Origin: Cellulophaga sp. Hel_I_12
Lineage (GTDB): Bacteria; Bacteroidota; Bacteroidia; Flavobacteriales; Flavobacteriaceae
Length of the DNA: 64,000 nucleotides
NCBI RefSeq assembly: GCF_000799565.1
Contig: NZ_JUHB01000001.1
Coordinates: forward strand, 2,731,501-2,795,500
Direction: 5' to 3'
Both the position numbers and the translations under genes were made by a program. A model generated the notes under the pieces. It saw nothing but the letters and a program-made list of their open reading frames with translations, did not search any database and was not told where the DNA came from. Below are positions 8,969 to 18,066 of the stretch, one piece after another. Within the stretch, counting starts at the first letter, position 1, and the number at the start of each line of letters is the position of its first letter.

Positions 8969-11206
8969 TTATTTCAAAGTTTGATAAGCAATTAAGGCAA
9001 CAACATAAGCAAAGGCACTCATGAATACGAGCTGAGCAATAGGCCATTTCCAGGTGTTGGTTTCTCTTTTTACAATAGCCAAAGTACTAGCGCACTGCAT
9101 AGCAAAGGCATAGAATAGTAATAACGAAATGCCTGATGCCAAATTAAATAACGGTTTTTGTGTTCGAGGATTTATTTCGGCCGCCATTCTATTGGTGATG
9201 GTATCTGTTTCATCGCTACCAACACTATAAATAGTCGCTAAAGTACCCACAAAAACTTCACGCGCTGCGAACGAAGTTAATACGGCAATACCAATTTTCC
9301 AATCATAACCTAATGGCTCAACAATGGGGGTAATGGCTTTTCCCATATAGCCTATATAGGAGTTTTCTAGTTTAAAACTAGCAATTTCTTGACTTTTAGC
9401 GGTTTCAAAAAGAGCAAGCGATTTTTGAGCTAAAGAATCTTGAATCGCCATAGCATCTATGGTATACCTATTCGTAGCGACACTATCTTTTAAAGCGTTC
9501 TCATACCCTAGTAATATGCCTTTATTGTTCAAGGTATTAAATTCAGACAAGCCTTGTTGTTCAATTTTATTTTGAACAATGGTTTCTGCATTTTTAAAAT
9601 TATCAGAAATACCATTAGAGCCTAAAAACCAAAGAATAATAGAAATGGCTAAAATAATTTTACCTGCACCAAAAACAAAACTTTTGGTTTTTTCAAGAAC
9701 AGTGTAGGCTACATTCTTAAGTAACGGAAGTTTATAGTTCGGCATTTCCACTACAAAAAACGATTTGCTTTTGATTTTTAATATTTTATTTAAAATCATA
9801 GCAGACAAAATTGCTGCGGCGAAGCCAATTAAATATAGAAGCATTAAGGTTAATGCTTGATAACTAAGGCCAATAAAACGGCCTTCTGGAATCACCAGTT
9901 CAATAATAATTAAATACACAGGTAATCGGGCAGAACATGTTGTAAAAGGAGTTACTAAAATCGTAATTAGGCGTTCTTTCCAATTTTCAATAGTACGTGT
10001 TGCCATGATGGCAGGGATGGCACAGGCCGTACCTGAAATTAAGGGCACTACACTTTTACCACTGAGTCCGAATGGGCGCATAACACGATCCATTAAAAAC
10101 ACGACACGGCTCATATATCCAGTTTCTTCTAGCAAAGCGATGAATAAAAATAAGAAGGCTATTTGAGGGATAAAAATGACGATTCCGCCGATACCGGCTA
10201 AAATGCCTTCCGCCAATAAATTGGTAAAGACCCCTGGCGGTAAGCTATTTTTAACCCATTCACTTGCATTGGCAAAAAAACCTTCAATTAAATCCATTGG
10301 GTATTCGCTCCAATCATAAATGGCTTGGAAAATGGTCAATAGGATAAGAAAGAAAATAAGATAACCAAAAACCTTATGGGTGAGTATTTTGTCTAGGGTT
10401 GCCCTTAGTCCTTTGGCGGCATTAATATCTATTTTGAGCGTTTGTTTAAGAATACCATTAATATACTGATACCTTAAAATAGTTTCTTTTTGTTGTAATC
10501 TTTTTAACTCAGATTTGGTTTTAGTGGCAAATGATGCTGTATTTTGAAAAATGTTTTTTTCAATGGGCATAAAGTTTACATCCTGTGTAATCACCAGCCA
10601 AAGCTTATACACATCTTCTTTTGGGAATGTGGTTTTTAATTTTTCAAAATAACTGGGATCTATAACCGTAGTATCTATGTTAGGCTTTGTACTTAGATTT
10701 TTGTAATCAAGAATAAGATCTTTTAGGTATTCTATCCCTGTTTTTTTGCGGGTACTTACTACGGCAATTTTAGTGTCTAACTTTTCTTCTAGCAATCCTA
10801 CATCAATTGAAATGCCTTTTCTTGACATTCTATCTGCCATATTGATCACTAGGATAGCCGGTATTTTTAAATCTTTAATTTGTGTAAATAATAGTAGATT
10901 TCGCTTTAAATTTTCTACATCAGCAATGACTACGGCTACATCAGGAAAATCTTTATCGTTTTTATTTAATAGTAATTCTACAGCAACACTTTCATCCAAA
11001 GAAGTGGTGTTTAAGCTGTAGGTCCCTGGCAAATCAATGATATGTGCTTTTATGCCGCGAGGAAGCTTGCAAATACCTTCTTTTTTTTCGACTGTAATTC
11101 CAGGGTAATTACCCACTTTTTGGTTTAATCCAGTGAGTTGATTAAATACAGATGTTTTTCCTGTATTTGGGTTTCCGATAAGTGCTACATTAATTTGTTT
11201 GCTCAT
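8969..11206 (-). CDS. feoB: ferrous iron transporter B
   Basis: 745 residues, the full length for FeoB, the GTP-gated inner-membrane Fe(II) importer. The N-terminal G domain has G1 GNPNTGKTS (residues 11-19), G3 DLPGTYSL and the NMAD G4 motif (near 122). A membrane part follows from about residue 280 with the two Gate regions, including the FIPQIAFLFLFIALLEETGYMSR stretch and the SGTACAIPAI segment. A charged insertion (about 545-620) separates late helices. The start overlaps the feoA stop by 4 bp, so the two subunits are translationally coupled. Confidence 0.97.
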   Translation of the reverse strand: MSKQINVALIGNPNTGKTSVFNQLTGLNQKVGNYPGITVEKKEGICKLPRGIKAHIIDLPGTYSLNTTSLDESVAVELLLNKNDKDFPDVAVVIADVENLKRNLLLFTQIKDLKIPAILVINMADRMSRKGISIDVGLLEEKLDTKIAVVSTRKKTGIEYLKDLILDYKNLSTKPNIDTTVIDPSYFEKLKTTFPKEDVYKLWLVITQDVNFMPIEKNIFQNTASFATKTKSELKRLQQKETILRYQYINGILKQTLKIDINAAKGLRATLDKILTHKVFGYLIFFLILLTIFQAIYDWSEYPMDLIEGFFANASEWVKNSLPPGVFTNLLAEGILAGIGGIVIFIPQIAFLFLFIALLEETGYMSRVVFLMDRVMRPFGLSGKSVVPLISGTACAIPAIMATRTIENWKERLITILVTPFTTCSARLPVYLIIIELVIPEGRFIGLSYQALTLMLLYLIGFAAAILSAMILNKILKIKSKSFFVVEMPNYKLPLLKNVAYTVLEKTKSFVFGAGKIILAISIILWFLGSNGISDNFKNAETIVQNKIEQQGLSEFNTLNNKGILLGYENALKDSVATNRYTIDAMAIQDSLAQKSLALFETAKSQEIASFKLENSYIGYMGKAITPIVEPLGYDWKIGIAVLTSFAAREVFVGTLATIYSVGSDETDTITNRMAAEINPRTQKPLFNLASGISLLLFYAFAMQCASTLAIVKRETNTWKWPIAQLVFMSAFAYVVALIAYQTLK

Positions 11207-11448
11207 AATAGGGCAGCATCGTCAGTTAGTTCCAATTCAATTAATTCAGCCACAGAACGGCGTATGGCAATATGCGATCCATTTACATTAATGTAAATAG
11301 GATCTTTCAATGGAGCAACCTGTATTAACTCTACCTCATTGCCAGGCAAGCAACCCAACTCTAGTAGCTTTATAGGTAAAATATCGTCGGCAAATTCCTT
11401 GATAATTCCCTTTTCTCCTCTTTTAAGTTGTGCGACCGTTTTTATCAA
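11203..11448 (-). CDS. feoA: ferrous iron transport protein A
   Basis: 81 residues, an SH3-like FeoA domain with the family pattern LKRGEKGIIKEF near residue 10, LLELGCLPGNEVELI near 30, and GSHIAIRRSVAELIEL near 60. FeoA is a small cytosolic partner that stimulates or regulates FeoB. It is the first gene of the operon feoA-feoB-Cys-rich peptide. A TACATTTG -7 box and a 25-bp inverted repeat lie upstream. Confidence 0.95.
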   Translation of the reverse strand: MIKTVAQLKRGEKGIIKEFADDILPIKLLELGCLPGNEVELIQVAPLKDPIYINVNGSHIAIRRSVAELIELELTDDAALL

Positions 11449-11468
11449 TTTTTATTTAGATTGATTAT

Positions 11469-11493
11469 AATTAAGACAAATGTAAGCTTAATT
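11469..11493 (-). promoter_or_regulatory. feoA promoter -7 box inside an inverted repeat (candidate operator)
   Basis: On the minus strand the TACATTTG box (11484-11477) fits TAnnTTTG. It lies in the 11-base spacer of an inverted repeat AATTAAG...CTTAATT (11469-11475 with 11487-11493). A repressor bound there would block the promoter. Iron control through a Fur- or DtxR-type protein is an inference from the neighbouring gene. Confidence 0.5.
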
Positions 11494-11571
11494 TAGGAAA
11501 AGAAAAAGGAAATAGTTGTTCTCTATGTACTGCTAAATCGATACCCTATTATTTTAAGCTTAAAAAAACCA

Positions 11572-12258
11572 TTACTCCGTATCGGTATTCTCGGAAGATG
11601 CTTTTAATACTGCTAAATCTGCCAAAAGACGTTGTATTTCTTCAGGATCTGTGCCGTCGTATGTGCCGCGAATTCTACGTTTTTTATCAATCAACATAAA
11701 ATTTTCAGTGTGTATCATGTCGAAAGGACCTCCATCACCATCAGATTTTACGGCCATATAGGATTTTCTTGCCAGGGCATAAATTTGTTTCTTATCGCCA
11801 GTAACCAAATTCCATTTACGATCAACAACTCCTTTTGCCAAGGCATATTTTTTTAATTGAGGGACAGAATCAATCTCTGGAGTTACTGAATGTGATAACA
11901 ATAGTACGTCCTCGTCATTTAAAATTTCTTTTTGTATTTGGGCCATATGTTCTGTCATAATGGGGCATATAGTGGGGCAAGTGGTGAAAAAGAAGTCAGC
12001 GATATAAATCTTGTCTTGATAATCTTCGTTCGTAATTACTTTCCCATTTTGGTTGATAAGAGAAAAATCGGCAATGGTATGGTATTTTTTTACATGGGTA
12101 ATCGATGAGTCAACCAGTTCAGGATTAAAATCTGCTGGTTGGTAAATGCGCAAAATTTTAACGGGCTGTAGCGCATTAAAAAAGAGGTACATGATGACCG
12201 CAGAAAGACCTAACATCACTACACCAAATAATTTATATTTTGAAAAGAATTGACGCAT
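11572..12258 (-). CDS. SCO1/SenC family copper-binding protein
   Basis: About 228 residues from the ATG at 12258. An upstream ATG at 12312 is in frame, but its added residues look non-coding and a -7 box lies between them. It has one N-terminal membrane anchor (about residues 11-30) and a thioredoxin-like domain outside the membrane. The copper site is complete: CPTIC gives Cys94 and Cys98, and the matching His183 sits in MIHTENFML. Sco proteins deliver copper to, or set redox state in, cytochrome oxidase CuA assembly. It is monocistronic and ends in an acidic tail. Confidence 0.92.
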   Translation of the reverse strand: MRQFFSKYKLFGVVMLGLSAVIMYLFFNALQPVKILRIYQPADFNPELVDSSITHVKKYHTIADFSLINQNGKVITNEDYQDKIYIADFFFTTCPTICPIMTEHMAQIQKEILNDEDVLLLSHSVTPEIDSVPQLKKYALAKGVVDRKWNLVTGDKKQIYALARKSYMAVKSDGDGGPFDMIHTENFMLIDKKRRIRGTYDGTDPEEIQRLLADLAVLKASSENTDTE

Positions 12259-12268
12259 ATTTTTTTTA

Positions 12269-12276
12269 CAAAGATA
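12269..12276 (-). promoter_or_regulatory. -7 promoter box of the sco gene
   Basis: On the minus strand TATCTTTG fits the TAnnTTTG consensus. It leaves a leader of only about 10 A-rich bases before the ATG at 12258, which supports that start over the upstream ATG. The -33 match (GTTT) is poor. Confidence 0.5.
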
Positions 12277-12419
12277 CTGCCCATTATTATAAATAGTAAA
12301 CGCTTTTAGCACTTATGCTGCTAAATATTTCTTAAAAAAAATGGGAGAGAAATAGTTTGCTTTTTTTAGACTTTTTAAAAGCTTACTTTTGGCGCTTTAA
12401 AATACTAATTATTTCGTTA

Positions 12420-13745
12420 ATGGATTATTTTATACAGATTCTTACCTTTATTTTAATCATATCAATTTTAGTTGTTTTACACGAATTAGGACATTACATC
12501 CCAGCAAAATATTTTAAAACCAAGGTAGAAAAGTTCTATTTGTTTTTTGATGTAAAATTTTCACTTTTTAAGAAAAAAATTGGAGAAACAGAATACGGTA
12601 TCGGATGGTTGCCGCTAGGGGGTTATGTCAAAATTGCTGGTATGATTGATGAAAGCATGGATACCGAGCAACTAAAAAAAGATCCAGAACCATGGGAATT
12701 TAGATCAAAACCAGCTTGGCAACGCTTGATTATTATGTTAGGTGGTGTTACGGTAAACTTTTTTCTCGCCTGGCTGATTTATAGTGGTTTATTTTTTACG
12801 GTAGGTGATCGCTATATTCCAGCATCGAACATCAAACACGGTATTTTAGTAGATTCAATTGGGGAACGAATTGGACTTAAAACTGGAGATCAGATTTTAG
12901 AAATAGATGGTAAAAAAACAAAGAAGTTTGATGATGCAATGATCGATATTCTTCTTGGGGACAATATTACTGTAGATCGCAACGGCGAAAAAATTACATT
13001 TCCTATACCAGAAGAGGGCATAAGAGATGTTTTAGGTGCAAAAGGAAGACGCTTTTTAAGTTATAGAACGCTTTGGGTGGTTGACACTGTTATTCCGGGG
13101 AAACCTGCAGAAAATGCAGGTATTTTAAAAGGCGATAGATTAATTGCAGTGAACGATAAAAAAACAGAGTATTGGAATGAGTTTGTGCAAGAAATAAGTG
13201 CTTCGGCTACTAAATCCTTAAGTATCACTTTAGAAAGAGACGGTAGAGAAGAAATAATTGATGTAAGGGTGGGGGAAGATGGTGCTATAGGTGTAGGTCC
13301 AAAAATAGAAGATATAAGTATTACCGATGATTATACGCTTTTAGCGTCTATACCTGCGGGTTTTACAGAAACTATAAATGTCTTAACCAAGCAAATAAAG
13401 CAATTCAAAATCATCTTTAAACCAAAAACAGAGGCGTATAAAGCGGTACGTGGACCTATAGGTATCGTTGATATGATGCCGGCGAGTTGGGACTGGATGT
13501 TTTTCTGGAGCTTTTTAGCGATGTTTTCGGTGTGGTTGGCATTTGTAAATCTACTACCCATACCAGCATTAGATGGTGGGCATGTTATGTTTTTGCTATA
13601 CGAGATGATCTCAGGAAGAGCACCGAGTGAAAAAGTTTTAGAGCGCGGTCAAATCATTGGTTTTGTGATTATTATGTCGTTAATGGCGGTTATTTTTGGT
13701 CACGATATTTGGGTATTGATTCAAGAGAAAATATTAAATAAGTAA
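12420..13745 (+). CDS. rseP: site-2 intramembrane metalloprotease RseP
   Basis: About 441 residues from the ATG at 12420. The upstream ATG-like start at 12357 adds a non-conserved stretch. The zinc motif HELGH is at residues 21-25 in the first helix. Next come the GGYVKIAGM loop near 68, two PDZ segments (about 120-200 and 210-290) and the LPIPALDGGHVMF third zinc-ligand motif near 386, with helices at the C-terminus. RseP cleaves membrane-anchored anti-sigma factors and signal-peptide remnants. It is the last chromosomal gene before the tRNA. Confidence 0.93.
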   Translation: MDYFIQILTFILIISILVVLHELGHYIPAKYFKTKVEKFYLFFDVKFSLFKKKIGETEYGIGWLPLGGYVKIAGMIDESMDTEQLKKDPEPWEFRSKPAWQRLIIMLGGVTVNFFLAWLIYSGLFFTVGDRYIPASNIKHGILVDSIGERIGLKTGDQILEIDGKKTKKFDDAMIDILLGDNITVDRNGEKITFPIPEEGIRDVLGAKGRRFLSYRTLWVVDTVIPGKPAENAGILKGDRLIAVNDKKTEYWNEFVQEISASATKSLSITLERDGREEIIDVRVGEDGAIGVGPKIEDISITDDYTLLASIPAGFTETINVLTKQIKQFKIIFKPKTEAYKAVRGPIGIVDMMPASWDWMFFWSFLAMFSVWLAFVNLLPIPALDGGHVMFLLYEMISGRAPSEKVLERGQIIGFVIIMSLMAVIFGHDIWVLIQEKILNK

Positions 13746-13782
13746 GTAAATAAAAAAAAAGTAAAATTTCCTATTTCTTTTG

Positions 13783-13813
13783 TTTGCCTAATTTGAAAAA
13801 ACATTTATATTTG
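13783..13813 (+). promoter_or_regulatory. tRNA-Asn promoter (TTTG-N19-TATATTTG)
   Basis: TTTG at 13783-13786 and TATATTTG at 13806-13813 are separated by 19 bases. This is the canonical Bacteroidota -33/-7 arrangement and lies 26 bases before the tRNA. Confidence 0.8.
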
Positions 13814-13839
13814 CACCCGCAAAGGCGATAAAAGTACAC

Positions 13840-13913
13840 TCCTCCTTAGCTCAGCTGGTTAGAGCATCTGACTGTTAATCAGAGGGTCCTTGGTTCGAGC
13901 CCAAGAGGGGGAG
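13840..13913 (+). tRNA. tRNA-Asn (anticodon GUU)
   Basis: 74 bases fold as a full tRNA: acceptor stem 13840-13846 with 13906-13912, D arm with AGCTCAGCTGGTTAGAGCA, anticodon stem TCTGA/TCAGA around loop CTGTTAA (anticodon GTT, Asn), and T arm with GGTTCGAGCC. The CCA end is not encoded. The 3' half is the integration target of the downstream island and stays intact, so the tRNA should remain functional. Confidence 0.97.
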
Positions 13914-13914
13914 C
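13872..13914 (+). repeat. attL: 43-bp direct repeat in the tRNA-Asn 3' half
   Basis: The bases from the anticodon loop to the tRNA end plus one are identical to 38047-38089. The match stops on both sides (A versus G before it, TTAG versus AGAG after it). Because the upstream tRNA half is only here, this is the junction that keeps the tRNA whole. Confidence 0.92.
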
Positions 13915-13925
13915 TTAGTAAAGAC

Positions 13926-13960
13926 AAGCCATTCAAGAGATTGAATGGCTTTCTTTTTTT
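13926..13960 (+). terminator. island-supplied terminator after the tRNA
   Basis: Stem 13926-13936 with 13941-13951 (AAGCCATTCAA pairing with TTGAATGGCTT) around a GAGA loop, followed by a T-rich run to 13960. It lies inside the island, 12 bases after the tRNA. The ancestral tRNA terminator appears to be the hairpin now beyond attR. Confidence 0.8.
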
Positions 13961-13964
13961 AACA

Positions 13965-13984
13965 GGGACAACATAGGGACAACA
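13965..13984 (+). repeat. paired GGGACAACA repeats at the left island end
   Basis: GGGACAACA occurs at 13965-13973 and 13976-13984, 11 bp start to start. The same pair with the same spacing occurs at the right end (37911-37930). The position and symmetry fit arm-type binding sites of the tyrosine recombinase. Confidence 0.6.
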
Positions 13985-14464
13985 TTAAGTCCAACACTTT
14001 TTTTTAATTTTTGCTTAAGTTTATTCGTAGAAAGATGGATTTTTATGGAAAAATTGATTCAAAAATGACGGTAAGACGCATATGAAGGTACCTAACAATG
14101 CCCAAGATTTAACGAACGAGATGATTGTGGGTAACAAAAGGAGCCTGATCCTTTTCTTGTTTTTCTGTATATAATATATTCTAATTGTTTCAGCTATTGT
14201 TAGTTTTCGTTTCTTGATTGATCATTATCCAATCAATCTTGGATTGTTGTTCGCTTTTTGAGTCCCTCTTAAGACTAATTTTTTGGCTTTGTTATTCATG
14301 AGTATAGGGAGATGAATAGATTGGAGTATTATACAACATTTAGTAATAATTACTAAATTAACGTTATTCAATAATGATTAAACATTTTGTTAATTGTAAT
14401 TAAAATTTTGCTAAACCTATTAAGATGGTTTATATTTGAAACAAATCAACATTATTTATAGATT
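13985..14464 (+). promoter_or_regulatory. non-coding left end of the island with a promoter for the 81-residue gene
   Basis: AT-rich, no convincing gene. At its end TTTG (14407-14410) and TATATTTG (14431-14438) lie 20 bases apart, a good Bacteroidota promoter placed 27 bases before the ATG at 14465. No other structure was recognised. Confidence 0.65.
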
Positions 14465-14710
14465 ATGGCAACCCAATCTAAAAACAACACATTTTCTATA
14501 ATTTTCTCTGAAACGGCAAATACGCTAAAAGAAAATTTAATACGAATTTTCAGTAAAGAAGAAAATTTTTCCGATGATGATTTTTTAGTAAAACTTCAAG
14601 AAGATTCTGAACTAAAAAAGGAGCTATTTGAGGCATTAAAATCTTCTCATTCTAACGAAATTAAAATAGAGAATTTACATAATAGTAATAAACTGGAAAT
14701 GGCAGACTAA
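14465..14710 (+). CDS. small acidic protein of unknown function
   Basis: 81 residues, mostly predicted helical and acidic with many Glu/Asp/Lys, no signal peptide and no membrane helix. I recognise no family. It has its own strong promoter and is followed by a 336-residue membrane protein read in the same frame after a 15-base gap. The two probably form a two-gene cargo unit. It lies between attL and an att relic, so it may have entered as a separate insertion. Confidence 0.6.
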   Translation: MATQSKNNTFSIIFSETANTLKENLIRIFSKEENFSDDDFLVKLQEDSELKKELFEALKSSHSNEIKIENLHNSNKLEMAD

Positions 14711-14725
14711 ATAGTTTATCTAAAA

Positions 14726-15736
14726 TTGGAAATAGCTATTAACTCCGTTCTTCTATTTTTATTTATCCTTTTCCCGGGTATTATATTTCTTCGTTTTTAC
14801 TTCACCGGAGAGTTTACAAAGCAATTTTCAAAACGTCCGATTACAGAGACAATTTATCTTAGCATATTACCTGGAATAGTTATTCAAGGAATAACTTTTT
14901 TAACCTTTCAAAAACTTGTAAATGGCAACAAAATATCCCAATACTTAGAAGCACTAAACGATTTACAATCAAATAATTTTGTATCTCTAGTTTTTGATTT
15001 AAGTACAGTAGGCTATTTTTTATTATATTATCTTTTTTTGATAGTATATGCAATACTTTTATCTACTATACTCTATAAAATTGTTAGAATTTCTGGATTG
15101 GATAAATATTCTCCAGTACTTCGTTTCGATAACACATGGCATTATTATTTCAGTGGTGAGGTAACAAAATTCACATCCTATCGTAATATAGTTGAAAAAG
15201 GAAGAATAGTTGATTTAACATATGCTGATATATTAATCAGAACGTCTGAAGACAAAACTCAATTATATCGAGGCATTCTTCGTCAGCATACTATATCTAA
15301 AGATTCAGGTAGATTAGAAGAAATATATCTAATGGATGCTTATAGATATTCAGACAAAATCGATAATTTTAAATCAATTCCTGGAAATATTTTTATTATC
15401 CCTTATGAAAATGTGCTTAATATTAATTTGACATATCTAACAAAAGAGTATCAGAATAAACTTAAGAACTTTAGGTCATTAATTATTGATATCCTGCTAC
15501 TAGGAATATTAATTTTATTTCTCATTGATGTTTTTAAGCTTTATGCTGGATTGAATATAAAGAGCCAAATTTTGATTCGATTATTAGTGGCCTTTGCATG
15601 GTTAAATTTAATTTCCCTTTTTGATCGATTTTTCCCTTCTAAGGTTAAAAAGGCGAAATCCTCTTTTTATACAACCATAGCGCTATTTGTATTATTAGTG
15701 TTATCGTCAATATGGATTATAAAGATTATTTTATAA
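14726..15736 (+). CDS. multi-pass membrane protein of unknown function
   Basis: 336 residues with a TTG start. No ATG lies within the first 120 codons and the in-frame stop of the upstream gene is 15 bases before it, so the start is uncertain. Hydrophobic segments lie near residues 7-27, 45-65, 95-120, 250-272, 280-300 and 312-336. Between the third and fourth is a soluble domain of about 120 residues (DNTWHYYFSGE, DLTYADILIRTSEDKTQLYRGIL). The layout vaguely resembles DUF6338-type proteins, but I am not sure. It may act with the 81-residue protein; island cargo of this kind is often for defence or competition, which is unproven here. Confidence 0.65.
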   Translation: MEIAINSVLLFLFILFPGIIFLRFYFTGEFTKQFSKRPITETIYLSILPGIVIQGITFLTFQKLVNGNKISQYLEALNDLQSNNFVSLVFDLSTVGYFLLYYLFLIVYAILLSTILYKIVRISGLDKYSPVLRFDNTWHYYFSGEVTKFTSYRNIVEKGRIVDLTYADILIRTSEDKTQLYRGILRQHTISKDSGRLEEIYLMDAYRYSDKIDNFKSIPGNIFIIPYENVLNINLTYLTKEYQNKLKNFRSLIIDILLLGILILFLIDVFKLYAGLNIKSQILIRLLVAFAWLNLISLFDRFFPSKVKKAKSSFYTTIALFVLLVLSSIWIIKIIL

Positions 15737-15817
15737 CTACATTTAAATATGGTAAAACCTTCAATTTTAGTTACCCAACCCATTTTTAAGTTACCAAAAT
15801 AGAGGATGAGTTATTGC

Positions 15818-15918
15818 TCTTCTAGGTTGTAGCCCAAGAGGGGAGCAGAGTGATAGAAAGTCATTACAGAAATATAGAGGCTTTTCTTTATGTAGTGAGG
15901 ACAAAATAGGGACAAAAA
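15818..15918 (+). repeat. relic att junction with a degraded hairpin and arm-like repeats
   Basis: TAGCCCAAGAGGGGAGCAGAG at about 15830 resembles the end of the tRNA repeat plus the host sequence found after attR. A degraded AAAGTCATTACAGAAAT...GGCTTTT hairpin follows. AGGACAAAA (15898-15906) and GGGACAAAA (15909-15917) then show the same 11-bp spacing as the arm-like repeats at both island ends. The order att end, hairpin, arm pair copies the left island junction. Confidence 0.6.
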
Positions 15919-16347
15919 ATGTCAAATTCAATTTTTTCATTTGATTTCATTTATCCTTATCTTGTTATCATGGAAAGGTTAGGCGAGCAATTGGCAAGTT
16001 GGTTATATCAGAGCAGAAGGGAGCTAAAACTTCTATATCTTAAGCATGGCTCTTTAACAACCAACAGACTTTCCATTTTCCTGTTACTATTATTTTGTAT
16101 TACACCGTTAACTCTTTACTTTCTTATTTCAGGTGCTACCTACTCCATTCTTCAAATTAGTGCAAGCTATATTTTTGTTGCTTTGTTGTTCAGTTTATCA
16201 ATATTACTTGTGATTACCTGGTTTAAATCTGAGAAGCTATTTAAAAGCAATGTTCAGGGGTTTTCATTTTTACAATTATCTCCATCTTTAATTGAGACGG
16301 GTTTTTTTGGTTTTGACAAAAGTGATATCGATAACTTAATAAGGCTT

Positions 16348-16354
16348 ACCAACG
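16348..16354. repeat. IS21 target-site duplication, left copy
   Basis: ACCAACG, identical to 18889-18895 on the other side of the element. Collapsing the two copies restores the disrupted reading frame exactly. Confidence 0.8.
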
Positions 16355-16505
16355 TGCAAAAAACGGGCATAGTATACCACCTACAGCGGATTAAAGTGAT
16401 CATAGTGGAGCGGGTGAAAGTGAACCACTTGCGGCGGACGAAAGTGAACCACTAAAAATCGATTCTATTTGTAAAGCTTTAAATATCTTTTTATAAAAAG
16501 ATATT

Positions 16506-18050
16506 ATGGCCAACAAACAAATAGAAATGCGAAAAATAAAACAGATTTTCAAACTTTACAGTGAAGGAGTCAGTAAGCGTCAAATAAGCCTAATCACAGG
16601 GCTATCACGTAATACCATCACTAAATATATTGACTTTTTTAAGCGCTATGGGCTTACTAATTACGAAGTGTCTTCCATGACACTCGAGGAGCTGAACAGA
16701 CTTTTTAAAACCGACCAAAAAGGTAAGAGCCAACAACTATTGACTCTAGAAACATACTTTCCTTATTTCGACAAAGAACTGCGCAAAACGGGTGTAACCA
16801 AAGAGCTACTCTGGCAAGAGTATGCTTCCAAACATCCAGATGGTTACAAACTTTCCCAGTTTAGATATTGGTACCGGGAGTGGGCTAAAGAAGTGTCTCC
16901 AGTGATGCATTTTACACACAAAGCTGGCGATAAACTTTTTATTGATTTTACAGGTAAGAAGCTTTCCATCGTAGACCGTTACACAGGTGAGATACAAGAT
17001 TTAGAAGTCTTTGTTTGTGTATTGGGAAGTAGCCAATATACGTATGTTGAGGCTTGTGAGAGCCAAAAGAAAGAAGACTTTATAGCTTGTGTAGAAAATG
17101 CACTTTGGTTTTATGGCGGTGTACCACAAGCTTTAGTGCCCGATAACTTGAGGGCAGCAGTTACTAAAAGTAGTCGTTACGAACCGAAAGTAAATGAGAC
17201 TTTTATAGATTTTGCTGAGCATTATGAAACGGCAGTACTTCCAACTAGAGCCTACAGACCTAGAGATAAAGCCATCGTCGAAAATGCTGTACGTATCATA
17301 TATACACGTGTCTTTGCGCCATTGCGTAACCAAACGATCCATACTAAAGCTGCACTGAATAAGGCTATATTAGAACTTCTTAAAACCCATAACAGCACCT
17401 CTTTTAGGGGGCGTGAATATTCTCGCTATTCGTTATTTGAAGAGATTGAAAAGCATCAGCTCAGACCATTGCCAGCAAAACGCTATGAGATTAAACGCTA
17501 CGCTAATGCAACGGTTCATAAAAACAGCCATATTTATTTTAGTAAGGACAAACACTATTATAGTCTGCCCTATCAGCATATAGGCAAGCGTATCAAAATG
17601 GTTTACTCAGATAGCGCAGTAGAGATTTACTACCAGCAGGAACTGCTTACGGTACATCCAAGAAACAAGCAAAAATATGGGTATAGCACGATAAAGGAAC
17701 ACATGCCTTCCCATCACCGCTTTATCAGCGAGTGGAGCAGTGAAAAATTCATTACCTGGGCAGAGCAAGTTGGTAATAATTGTAAGGTGTTAATCATTAA
17801 CATATTAGAAAAGAAACAACACCCTGAGCAATCCTACAAATCGTGTTTAGGCATATTGCACCTTACTAAAAAGGTAGGCAATACACGGCTAGATAATGCC
17901 TGTAAGCGAGCATTAGACTATGGAGCGCATAACTACAATATTGTAGAGCGTATCCTTAAAAACGGCTGGGACACTTTAGATGAAGATATCGAAGATCAAC
18001 CAGATATCCCAAACCATAGCAATATTAGAGGGAGCCATTATTACAAATAA
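16506..18050 (+). CDS. istA: IS21-family transposase
   Basis: 514 residues, full length for IstA. An N-terminal helix-turn-helix (KRQISLITGLSRNTITKYI, about residues 22-40) binds the element ends. The retroviral-integrase-like core has the catalytic triad D147 (FIDFTGKK), D213 (VPDNLRAA) and E259 (AIVENAVR). The C-terminal part contains the RHYSLPYQ-like beta segment (KHYYSLPYQHIGKRIKMVY). The enzyme cuts and joins the element ends and works with the IstB ATPase, whose gene follows 16 bases after the istA stop. Intact, with no frameshift seen. Confidence 0.96.
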   Translation: MANKQIEMRKIKQIFKLYSEGVSKRQISLITGLSRNTITKYIDFFKRYGLTNYEVSSMTLEELNRLFKTDQKGKSQQLLTLETYFPYFDKELRKTGVTKELLWQEYASKHPDGYKLSQFRYWYREWAKEVSPVMHFTHKAGDKLFIDFTGKKLSIVDRYTGEIQDLEVFVCVLGSSQYTYVEACESQKKEDFIACVENALWFYGGVPQALVPDNLRAAVTKSSRYEPKVNETFIDFAEHYETAVLPTRAYRPRDKAIVENAVRIIYTRVFAPLRNQTIHTKAALNKAILELLKTHNSTSFRGREYSRYSLFEEIEKHQLRPLPAKRYEIKRYANATVHKNSHIYFSKDKHYYSLPYQHIGKRIKMVYSDSAVEIYYQQELLTVHPRNKQKYGYSTIKEHMPSHHRFISEWSSEKFITWAEQVGNNCKVLIINILEKKQHPEQSYKSCLGILHLTKKVGNTRLDNACKRALDYGAHNYNIVERILKNGWDTLDEDIEDQPDIPNHSNIRGSHYYK

Positions 18051-18066
18051 ATTTAAACCAAAAACA

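Noticed and set aside
17980..18066. istB starting at 17980 inside istA
   Set aside because: The ATG at 18067 gives the normal IstB N-terminus; the extension is a shadow of the istA C-terminus.
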